Shown here: positions 46,601-58,600 of the stretch, one piece after another | Layout of the letters: every line of letters begins with the position of its first letter | Numbering within the stretch: position 1 is the stretch's first letter | Source: Mimachlamys varia | Lineage: Eukaryota > Mollusca > Bivalvia > Pectinida > Pectinidae | Length of the DNA stretch: 64,000 nucleotides | NCBI GenBank assembly: GCA_947623455.1 | Contig: OX392529.1 | Span: 4,092,001-4,156,000 of the forward strand | Direction of reading: 5' to 3' | Translations under genes and position numbers: made by a program | Notes under the pieces: model-generated | Databases searched by the model: none | What the model was told of the DNA's origin: nothing | Seen by the model: only the letters and a program-made list of their open reading frames with translations

Positions 46601-49600
46601 GGGTTACCTATGTAATCGGGCATACTGTTTATGGTGGGTTACGTATGTAATCAGGCATACTGTTTATGGTGGGTTACTTAAGTAATCAGGCATACTGTTT
46701 ATGGTGGGTTACTTGGGTACTCAGGCATACTGTTTATGGTGGGTTACCTAAGTAATCAGGCATACTGTTTATGGTGGGTTACTTGTGTTATCAGGCATAC
46801 TGTTTATGGTGGGTTACCTATGTAATCAGGCATACTGTTTATGGTGGGTTACTTGTGTACACAGGCATACTGTTTATGGTGGGTTACCTATGTAATCAGG
46901 CATACTGTTTATGGTGGGTTACTTGTGTACTCAGGCATACTGTTTATGGTGGGTTACTTATGTAATCAGGCATACTGTTTATGGTGGGTTACCTATGTAA
47001 TCAGGCATACTGTTTATGGTGGGTTACTTGTGTACTCAGGCATACTGTTTATGGTGGGTTACCTAAGTAATCAGGCATGCTGTTTATGGTGGGTTACTTA
47101 TGTAATCAGGCATACTGTTTATGGTGGGTTACCTATGTAATCAGGCATACTGTTTATGGTGGGTTACTTGGGTACTCAGGCATACTGTTTATGGTGGGTT
47201 ACCTAAGTAATCAGGCATACTGTTTATGGTGGGTTACCTATGTAATCAGGCATACTGTTTATGGTGGGTTACCTAAGTAATCAGGCATACTGTTTATGAT
47301 GGGTTACCTATGTAATCAGGCATACTGTTTATGGTGGGTTACCTAAGTAATCAGGCATACTGTTTATGGTGGGTTACCTATGTAATCAGGCATACTGTTT
47401 ATGGTGGGTTACCTAAGTAATCAGGCATACTGTTTATGGTGGGTTACTTGTGTAATCAGGCATACTGTTTATGGTGGGTTACCTATGTAATCAGGCATAC
47501 TGTTTATGGTGGGTTACCTATGTAATCAGGCATACTGTTTATGGTGGGTTACTTGTGTCATCAGGCATACTGTTTATGGTGGGTTACCTAAGTAATCAGG
47601 CATACTGTTTATGGTGGGTTACCTATGTAATCAGGCATACTGTTTATGGTGGGTTACCTAAGTAATCAGGCATACTGTTTATGGTGGGTTACCTATGTAA
47701 TCAGGCATACTGTTTATGGTGGGTTACCTATGTAATCAGGCATACTGTTTATGGTGGGTTACCTATGTAATCAGGCATACTGTTTATGGTGGGTTACCTA
47801 TGTAATCAGGCATACTGTTTATGGTGGGTTACCTAAGTAATCAGGCATACTGTTTATGGTGGGTTACTTGTGTACACAGGCATACTGTTTATGGTGGGTT
47901 ACCTATGTACTCAGTCATACTGTTCATGGTGGGTTACTTATGTAATCAGGCATACTTTTTATGGTGGGTTACTTGTGTACACAGGCATACTGTTTATGGT
48001 GGGTTACTTATGTAATCAGGCATACTGTTTATGGTGGGTTACTTGTGTACACAGGCATACTGTTTATGGTGGGTTACCTATGTAATCAGGCATACTGTTT
48101 ATGGTGGGTTACCTATGTAATCAGGCATACTGTTTATGGTGGGTTACTTGTGTCATCAGGCATACTGTTTATGGTGGGTTACCTAAGTAATCAGGCATAC
48201 TGTTTATGGTGGGTTACCTATGTAATCAGGCATACTGTTTATGGTGGGTTACCTAAGTAATCAGGCATACTGTTTATGGTGGGTTACCTATGTAATCAGG
48301 CATACTGTTTATGGTGGGTTACCTATGTAATCAGGCATACTGTTTATGGTGGGTTACCTATGTAATCAGGCATACTGTTTATGTTGGGTTACCTATGTAA
48401 TCAGGCATACTGTTTATGGTGGGTTACCTAAGTAATCAGGCATACTGTTTATGGTGGGTTACTTGTGTACACAGGCATACTGTTTATGGTGGGTTACCTA
48501 TGTACTCAGTCATACTGTTCATGGTGGGTTACTTATGTAATCAGGCATACTTTTTATGGTGGGTTACTTGTGTACACAGGCATACTGTTTATGGTGGGTT
48601 ACTTATGTAATCAGGCATACTGTTTATGGTGGGTTACTTGTGTACACAGGCATACTGTTTATGGTGGGTTACTTATGTAATCAGGCATACTGTTTATGGT
48701 TGGTTACCTAAGTAATCAGGCATACTGTTTATGGTGGGTTACCTAAGTAATCAGGCATACTGTTTATGGTGGGTTACTTGTGTACACAGGCATACTGTTT
48801 ATGGTGGGTTACTTATGTAATCAGGCATACTGTTTATGGTGGGTTACCTAAGTAATCAGGCATACTGTTTATGGTGGGTTACCTAAGTAATCAGGCATAC
48901 TGTTTATGGTGGGTTACCTAAGTAATCAGGCATACTGTTTATGGTGGGTTACTTAAGTAATCAGGCATACTGTTTATGGTGGGTTACCTAAGTAATCAGG
49001 CATACTGTTTATGGTGGGTTACCTAAGTAATCAGGCATACTGTTAATGGTGGGTTACCTAAGTAATCAGGCATACTGTTTATGGTGGGTTACTTGTGTCA
49101 TCAGGCATACTGTTTATGGTGGGTTACCTAAGTAATCAGGCATACTGTTTATGGTGGGTTACCTATGTAATTTTGTTAAACCTTTTGTGTTTTATGTTCC
49201 AGAATCAGTGATAAAGATTGTGAAGAAAGTGTTGAATGTTGGAGACAAATCTAAAAAGGAGGACCTTGGATTAAGTAAGTCGTTTACTTCTTCATTATTA
49301 AGATTTTCAAGGGAATGAACAATATGAATAAAACTATTTTTTAAGTGTTTTCGTCTTCGACACTATGTTTTCAATGCTGGATATATTAAGCAAGATTATT
49401 GACCTCCCACTTAACAGAGGAGGGTATGTGGGATTCACTGTATCCATGTTTCTCACTGTAATAAACAAACATAAGAGGGCTAAAGGGATATATTGAAGTT
49501 GTCACCTGAACTTTTGTTGCACCAGTATTTTTAATGTGTTGTAGATGATACAGTTGATACCAATGACACAGAGACATCTAATATAACGGGAGCCATGTTG

Positions 49601-52600
49601 CCTAGCAACATGACCAGTGATGGCCACTTGTTACCGTGTGTACCGGACCTCGGGTATGTCACGTCTCCATTACTAATCTTTACTCTTAAATCACTAGTAA
49701 CACATCAGGGGAATGTTAGAATGAAACTGTGTACTGTTGCACTTATAGAAATCTGTCCCTCGTGTGGCTGACATTGGAGTAAGTAATGTTTGGAGATCTT
49801 GCTGTGGTCCCAGAAAAGGAACCTCTAACTATAGCCCTATCACTAACATTGGTGTGAATTCCTGTAGACAAACACTGACCATTCACAATGGTAGCTTCAT
49901 TAAAGTGTACAGGTGTACATAAAGTGTACAGGTGTACACATCACCATTGAACTGGTGGCTGCATGTTTTTTGTGTCGCCTTTGATGGTTGCCAGAAAGGC
50001 AACACATAGGCATTGTTTTTCCAACTGCGACTACGGTGGCAATGTCAACAATGTTATGTTAAAAAAAATCAATGTTAAAGTTTTGCGTTTAGCTTTTGCA
50101 TGTTATGCTGTTTCTGACAAAGTATAAAAAACTTGAGCATCCAAATTTGGGTTATAGGATTATCATGGAATGTTTACCTGAATACATTACACTCTTTACT
50201 AGTATTTCAACGATTTCTGTATTTTTGGGGTTAAAACCTCAAATATCTGTACTAAAAGAAAAAAATCAATGTTCTCACAAAGTGTTAAAGCTAGAACAGC
50301 CAAACTTGGGGTTAAGGTGTATCGGGGGATGTATACCTGAAAGTAATACACTTGTTACTGGCATTTTAGCTATTTTTGTAATTTTGGGGTAAAAACCTCA
50401 AACTTATGTACCCTTTGAATTTGACCTTCAATGTCATTTGTCTCTTCAGATATATCCTTGCGTACCAGCGTAAAATGCATATGAAAATGACAAAGTGGGA
50501 CAGGCGACATATAATTATGCATGAATCTTGTCCAATACTGTAAAAATATGTGTTTTGGCGCACTTTAATTTTAGTACACAGCTCAATTAAAACAGATTTG
50601 CCCTTGATTAATTGGTACACTCACAGTGCCTGATGTAGAAAGCAATTCCCAAAAACTGTTAGCTCAATCATAATTTAGCAGGATTTATTGCAATATTATA
50701 AACAGAACAGTTTTGTAAACTTCCAAATTGTGTGTGAGAGATTCTGTTTGACTTTGTTTGCCTAACAATTGACTACATCAGTTTGTCTGCCTAACTGTGT
50801 TGGTGAGATCCAGTTTAGTGTTTGTCTGCCTAACTGTTGGGGAGATCCAATTAAATGTTTGTCTGCCTAACTGTGCTGGAGAGATTTAGTTTAGTGTTTG
50901 TCTGCCTAACTGTGTTGGTGAGATCCAGTTTAGTGTTTGTCTGCCTAACTGTTGGGGAGATCCAATTAAATGTTTGTCTGCCTAACTGTGCTGGAGAGAT
51001 TTAGTTTAGTGTTTGTCTGCCTAACTGTGTTGGTGAGATCCAGTTTAGTGTTTGTCTGCCTAACTGTTGGGGAGATCCAATTAAATGTTTGTCTGCCTAA
51101 CTGTGCTGGAGAGATTTAGTTTAGTGTTTGTCTGCCTAACTGCGTTGGTGAGATCCAGTTTAGTGTTTGTCTGCCTAACTGTTGGGGAGACCAATTAAAT
51201 GTTTGTCTGCCTAACTGTGCTGGAGAGATTTAGTTTAGTGTTTGTCTGCCTAACTGTGTTGGTGAGATCCAGTTTAGTGTTTGTCTGCCTAACTGTGTTG
51301 GTGAGATCCAGTTTAGTGTTTGTCTGCCTAACTGTTGGGGAGATCCAATTAAATGTTTGTCTGCCTAACTGTGCTGGAGAGATTTAGTTTAGTGTTTGTC
51401 TGCCTAACAATGTTGGTGAGATCCAGTTTAGTGTTTTTCTGCCTAACTGTTGGGGAGATCCAATTAAATGTTTGTCTGCCTAACTGTGCTGGAGAGATTT
51501 AGTTTAGTGTTTGTCTGCCTAACAATGTTGGTGAGATCCAGTTTAGTGTTTGTCTGCCTAACTGTTGGGGAGATCCAATTAAATGTTTGTCTGCCTAACT
51601 GTGCTGGAGAGATTTAGTTTAGTGTTTGTCTGCCTAACTATGTTGGTGAGATCCAGTTTAGTGTTTGTCTGCCTAACTGTTGGGGAGATCCAATTAAATG
51701 TTTGTCTGCCTAACTGTGTTGGTGAGATCCAGTTTAGTGTTTGTCTGCCTAACTGTACTGGAGAGATTTAGTTTAGTGTTTGTCTGCCTAACTGTACTGG
51801 AGAGATTTAGTTTAGTGTTTGTCTGCCTAACTGTGTTGGTGAGATCCAGTTTAGTGTTTGTCTGCCTAACTGTGTTGGGGAGATCCAATTAAGTGTTTGT
51901 CTGCCTAACTGTGTTGGTGAGATTCAGTTTAGTGTTTTTCTGCCTAACTGTTGGGGAGATCCAATTAAGTGTTTGTTTGCCTAACTGTGTTGGAGAGATT
52001 TAGTTTGCTTTCTGTGTTTGTACTAATTATAAAGCTGTGTTTGTATCCTACACATAAACAGATGTAACAGACCCAGGCAATTTGTTGCTGCATTGTTTTT
52101 TACAAAATTTTGATTGTTGTCACTAGTTTGATCATTCCAGCAGACAAGATATAAATTTAAAATTGAAACAATCCAAAAATGTATGTAGCGCTACAGAATT
52201 TTCTTATCACAGGTGAAAGATATAGTGGGTGTCTGTATATTTCTGTTGGTTATTATCTGATCAAGTACAATTTCATATTTGTATTAGTTTACTTCTTCAT
52301 CAAAGATTCTGTAATTGGCATTATTTGATGATTTGACTGTAGAGAGGAAGATGTTTCTAAGCCGTCCCACTCTGTTGACCAACAGAACATGCCTGTTCCT
52401 GGGGACACAGGGACCGACACTCCTACCGGTGAGTATAGTAACCATGGCAACACAGGCTTGTCGTATTTTGTAACAAAAATTATATGACATTTATCTTATT
52501 GATCAACCGCGATCTTACTTAGTGTGCATTGAACCTAAATTGTTTTTACATTGTAGAACATTCTAGTGCTGTTGATGACAAATCTGCCTCCATAGTAACT

Positions 52601-55600
52601 AAGCTGGAGGACCATGAACAGGTTCCTAGTAGTCAGGATGAGCGGCCGATTGTGACCCTCCTGGATAGGGAAGAGTCTGAGGTACCGCTGTTAGACCTGG
52701 TCACCAAGTGTCTCACCAAATCACCAAGGAAGAAAGGAGGAAGCAGAAAAAAACTGAATTCAACAAAAAGGGCAAGTGTGTTCTGTACTTATGTGCAAAT
52801 TTTGCTGAGGAATTCACGGCCAGGGACTTGCAACATTAAAAGAATTGAGCCAGCTGTGAGACCAGATATAGGGGGGCAGGATATTGACAGCCATTCATCA
52901 GAACGGAAGGCTTCAGATGACAACAGCTTCGTCATTGTCACTAAGGAAGTGCTGTCTGAGTCCAGTACTGTCAGTAACACTACAGAGTCTAACAGCACCC
53001 AGAGTCTCCCACCCAGTCAGTCAGCCTCATCCCACCTCACACCCAGCGATACGTCCATCGACACATCTGTTAGGCCAAACATTGCAGTAGACACATCACC
53101 TCAGCTATCCTCACCAACCCCTGACAAGAGTCTGGTTGATGCTACCATGCCAACTGTGTCTGTAGCTACAGAGGCAGGCATCAGCATAGAGCCTTCCAAA
53201 GTGGTGTCACAGGAGGAAGTATCAGTGACCGTCAATCCAGGCACAGTTGAGGAGACTCGGAGCTCACACGTCGCCAGCCAGAAGACCTTGACTCCAGGGG
53301 AGGTTACTCTTGATCCCAGTATTGTAAGTACATCAGTACAGATGGACACTTCTCAGACCACACCAGCTCTGGACTCGGGCGACGTGATGAGGTCTCCAGT
53401 TGAGGAGAGCAAGCCTGTGGACACCGTCATCAACCAGCCAGTCAAGTCTTTGGTAAGTGTGAGCCAGACAGATGTTTGGTTAGATTGGAATGTTGTTGTA
53501 GGTACAAACAAGTTGATGGACTCCAATGTTAGTCAGAGCCAGTAAGTAAGTCTGATAGTGGTCACAGTGTGTTGGGTAGAGGGAGCAAGTTTGTTATTTA
53601 TGTATTTAGTATTGAAATTAGATAATACACAGCAAGTAAAAAACATAATTATATGTACGTCATATTTTTTAACACATTTGCACTGCTTATTCAAGGTTTT
53701 AGTGTAAGAAAATAAGATACATATATTTCATTTAATTCTATTAAGTTACATGTTCTAATTTTAGGATTCCAGTGACAATAACCAGAATCAGAATGCTGAG
53801 ATGGAACTGTCCTCTACAATGGTGTCTATGACAAAGGAACCACCTAACACCAGCGACAACCTGGAGATATTTGACAACGATGCTGAAGTCATGTCCAGTA
53901 TAGTGGACAAACTAGCTTCGGCCATTCTGGACGATCCAGAGAATGGACACTCTCGGATCATTAATGACACAGTGATGGCAGAAAATGCCACACAGAAGAG
54001 TTCAGGAATGCCCCAGAAAGACCTTGGCCTTGTTAATGTAAAGGTTCCTGTCCTGTCTTACTCCAAACGCGAGATTGCACTAATGAGACTGGCTAACAGA
54101 ATCAACGCCCTGGAGATGAACGTCACCCTGAGTATAAGGTAAGCTGAGTAGAGGGAGATGAACGTCACCCTGAGTATAAGGTAGGCTGAGTAGAGGGATG
54201 AATGTCACCCTGAGTATAAGGTAGGCTGAGTAGAGGGAGATGAATGTCACCCTGAGTATAAAGTAGGCTGAGTAGCTGGAGATGAATGTCACCCTGAGTA
54301 TAAGGTAGGCTGAGTAACTGGAGATGAATGTCACCCTGAGTATAAGGTGGGCTGAGTAGAGGGAGGAATGTCACCCTGAGTATAAAGGTAGGCTGAGTAG
54401 AGGGAGTAATGTCACCCTGAGTATAAGGTAGGCTGAGTAGAGGGAGTAATGTCACCCTGAGTATAAGGTAGGCTGAGTAGAGGGAGTAATGTCACCCTGA
54501 GTATAAAGTAGGCTGAGTAACTGGAGATAAATGTCACCCTGAGTATAAGGTAGGCTGAGTAGAGGAGATGAACATCACCCTGAGTATAAGGGTAGCTGAG
54601 TAGAGGAGATGAATGTCACCCTGAGTATAAGGTTAGCTGAGTAGAGGAGATGAATGTCACCCTGAGAATAAGGTAGGCTGAGTAGTGGGAGGAATGTCAC
54701 CCTGAGTATAAGGTAAGCTGTGGTGTTCATTCCTATAGTAACAAAAACAGAAATTCAAATTTGACACCTAGCAAATGCCAATCCCACACTTGGGAAATAT
54801 TAAAACATAAGGTGTATCATTTTGATATTTTTCTATGCATGAATGCCTTGTGTAATAGATTGTGTTCAACCATGTGACTTTTTGATATCAGATTTTTGGA
54901 GAGGATGAGTCAGAAGTTTAAAACAAAGTCAGACGAGATGATGAAAGCACTGAACAAGACTGATACCAAGCTGGAGGAGACGGTGCTGGAGGCCAAAGCT
55001 AAGGTAGGTGAGGGCGTGATGGAAAAAGGGTGAGGGAGGGGTGGAAAAAGGGTGAGGGAGTGATGGAAAAAGGGTGAGGGAGGGGTGGAAAAAGGGTGAG
55101 GAAGGGGTGGAGAAAACACTTAAGGGATGGGTTGGAAAAAAGGCTGAGGGAAGGATGGGAGAAGGTGATGGACAGATGGGAAAAGGCTGAGAGAGGGGTG
55201 GAAAAAGGCTAAGGGAGGGGGTGGAAAAAGGCTGAGAGAGGGTTGGGAGAAAAAGTGAGGGAGGGGTGGAAAAAGGCTGATGGAGGGGGTAGAAAAAGGC
55301 TGAGAGAGGGGTGGGAGAAAGTGAGGGAGGGATGGGAGAAATAATGAGGGAGGGTTGGAATAAAGTTGAAGGAGGGGGTGGAAAAAAGGCTGAGAGAAGG
55401 GGTGGAGCAAAGGCTGAGGGAGGAGTTGAAATAAAGGCTGAGGGAGGGGGTGGAAAAAAGGATGAGGGTGGGGGTGGAAAAAAAGGCTGAGGGTGGAGGT
55501 GGAAAAAAGGCTGAGGGAGAGGTTGGAGAAGAGTAAGAGAGTAGATTGAGAAATAGTATGGGAGGGGTGGGAGAAAGGAAGATGGAGGGATGGGAGAAAT

Positions 55601-58600
55601 AGTGAGGGAGGGGTGGAAGAAAGGAAGATGGAGGGGTGGGAGAAATAGTGAGGGAGGGGTGGGAGAAATAGTGAGGGAGGGGTGGGAGAAATAGTGAGGG
55701 AGGGGTGGGAGAAATAGTGAGGGAGGGGTGGGAGAAATAGTGAGGGAGGGGTGGGAGAAATAGTGAGGGAGGGGTGGGAGAAATAGTGAGGGAGGGGTGG
55801 GAGAAATAGTGAGGGAGGGGTGGGAGAAATAGTGAGGGAGGGGTGGGAGAAATAGTGAGGGAGGGGTGGGAGAAATAGTGAGGGAGGGGTGGGAGAAATA
55901 GTGAGGGAGGGGTGGAAGAAATAGTGAGGGAGGGGTGGGAGAAATAGTGAGGGAGGGGTGGAAGAAATAGTGAGGGAGGGGTGAGAGAAATAGTGAGGGA
56001 GGGGTGGGAGAAATAGTGAGGGAGGGGTGGGAGAAATAGTGAGGGAGGGGTGGGAGAAATAGTGAGGGAGGGGTGGGAGAAATAGTGAGGGAGGGGTGGG
56101 AGAAATAGTGAGGGAGGGGTGGGAGAAATAGTGAGGGAGGGGTGGGAGAAATAGTGAGGGAGGGGTGGGAGAAATAGTGAGGGAGGGGTGGGAGAAATAG
56201 TGAGGGAGGGGTGGGAGAAATAGTGAGGGAGGGGTGGGAGAAATAGTGAGGGAGGGGTGGGAGAAATAGTGAGGGAGGGGTGGGAGAAATAGTGAGGGAG
56301 GGGTGGGAGAAGGTGAGAATATGGTCATAGACTACTTTAGTGTGACTATAACATGTAAAATACTCAATGTGAGGGAGAGTAATATATGAATGTTTCTCTA
56401 TATAGGGAAAGGAACAAGAGGAGCATATGAAGAGCATGGAGATGAGGCTGAGGAACCTGACGGTGGTGGTGGAGATGATGGTACACAGCATGGACACCTT
56501 GAACCAGAAGGTTAGATCTTAATGTTACACCAACATTGTAGAGTCTATATAATGTTACACCAACATTGTAGAGTCTATATAATGTTACACCAACATTTTA
56601 GAGTCTATATAATGTTACACCAACATTGTAGAGTCTATATAATGTTAACCAACATTGTAGAATCTATATAATGTTACACCAACATTGTAGAATCTATATA
56701 ATGTTAACCAACATTGTAGAGTCTATATAGTGTTACACCAAAATTGTAGAATCTATATAATGTTAACCAACATTGTAGAGTCTATATAGTGTTACACCAA
56801 AATTGTAGAATCTATATAATGTTACACCAACATTGTAGAATCTATATAATGTTACACCAACATTGTAGAGTCTATATAGTGTTACACCAAAATTGTAGAG
56901 TCTATATAGTGTTACACCAAAATTGTAGAGTCTGTATTCAGAAGTTTAGATCTCAATGTTACACCAACATTGTAGAATCTATATAATGTTACACCAACAT
57001 TGTAGAATCTATATAATGTTACACCAACATTGTAGAATCTATAGTCAGAAGATTAGATTTTAATGTTACACCAACATTGTAGAATCTGTAGTCAGAAGGT
57101 TAGATCTTAATGTTACACCAACATTGTAGAATCTATAGTCAGAAGGTTAGATCTTAATGTTACACCAACATTGTAGAATCTATAGTCAGAAGGTTAGATC
57201 TTAATGTTACACCAACATTGTAGAATCTGTAGTCAGAAGGTTAGATCTTAATGTTACACTGTCATTGTAGAATCTATAGTCAGAAGGTTAGATCTTAATG
57301 TTACACCAACATTGTAGAATCTATAGTCAGAAGGTTAGATCTTCATGTTACACCAACATTGTAGAATCTATAGTCAGAAGGTTAGATCTTCATGTTACAT
57401 CAACATTGTAGAATCTATAGTCAGAAGGTTAGATCTTAATGTTACACCAACATTGTAGAATCTATAGTCAGAAGGTTAGATCTTAATATACACCTACATT
57501 GTAGAATCTATAGTCAGAAGGTTAGATCTTAATGTTACACCAACATTGTAGAATCTATAGTCAGAAGGTTAGATCTTAATGTTACACCAACATTGTAGAA
57601 TCTATAGTCAGAAGGTTAGATCTTAATGTTACACCAACATTGTAGAATCTATAGTCAGAAGGTTAGATCTTAATGTTACACCAACATTGTAGAATCTATA
57701 GTCAGAAGGTTAGATCTTAATGTTACACCAACATTGTAGAATCTATAGTCAGAAGGTTAGATCTTAATGTTACATCAACATTGTAGAATCTATAGTCAGA
57801 ACGTTAGATCTTAATGTTACACCAACATTGTAGAATCTATAGTCAGAAGGTTAGATCTTTATGTTACATCAACATTGTAGAATCTATAGTCAGAAGGTTA
57901 GATCTTAATGTTACACCAACATTGTAGAATCTATAGTCAGAAGGTTAGATCTTAATATACACCTACATTGTAGAATCTATAGTCAGAAGGTTAGATCTTA
58001 ATGTTACACCAACATTGTAGAATCTATAGTCAGAAGGTTAGATCTTAATGTTACACCAACATTGTAGAATCTGTGATGAATATATATATATTTCGTAACC
58101 CTACCTTCGAGGATTAAGTATATTGTTTAGGTTCTGTTGGCGTTAATCATTTTGTGTTATCTTTGTTATTCAAGCGCTTTGCAGATAGATAGTTTTTAGG
58201 CATACCGTACAAACTTTCATGTGATTGTACCATACTCGCCGCTAGGGGTCACTAGGATAGACGGTGGGTATATAAGGCCAGATTCCAGCGACAATCGGAT
58301 AGTTCTGTTCTGAGCTCGGCGTGCTAGGGCACGTCATATCAGAGGCAGGTGTGTCGACAGACCCAGCTAAAACAAGAGCTGTCGAGCAATGGCCTGTTCC
58401 TGGCAATGTAAGAGAGTTGCGATCCTTTCTAGGGTTCTGCAGCTATTACCGAAGGTTCATAAAAGATTTTGCCAAAATCGCGAAGTGCCTTCACAAACTC
58501 ACCGAAAAAGGACGAGCATTCGAGTGGAGTTCCTCTTGTCAGGAAGCCTTTGAGACTCTTAAGCGGTTGTTGGTAACGGCACCTAACCTTGCACATCCAG

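Noticed and set aside
43551..48680. Many short ORFs of the MVGYLCNQAYCLWWVTYVIR type
   Set aside because: Translations of the 35-bp satellite; same text in all three frames.
43495..49172. CRISPR-like regular array
   Set aside because: Units are contiguous with no unique spacers, and the surroundings are an animal gene with introns.
53453..53545. Extension of SUCO exon 16 to the stop at 53545
   Set aside because: A good donor (TTG|GTAAGT) at 53453 joins in phase to exon 17, which carries a conserved SUCO block; extension would end the protein before coiled coil and membrane segment. A short isoform cannot be ruled out.
54929..56497. 522- and 402-codon Pro/Ser-rich minus-strand ORFs
   Set aside because: Antisense to the purine-rich 23-bp array and to SUCO exon 19; period 23 with no stop in any frame gives open frames automatically.
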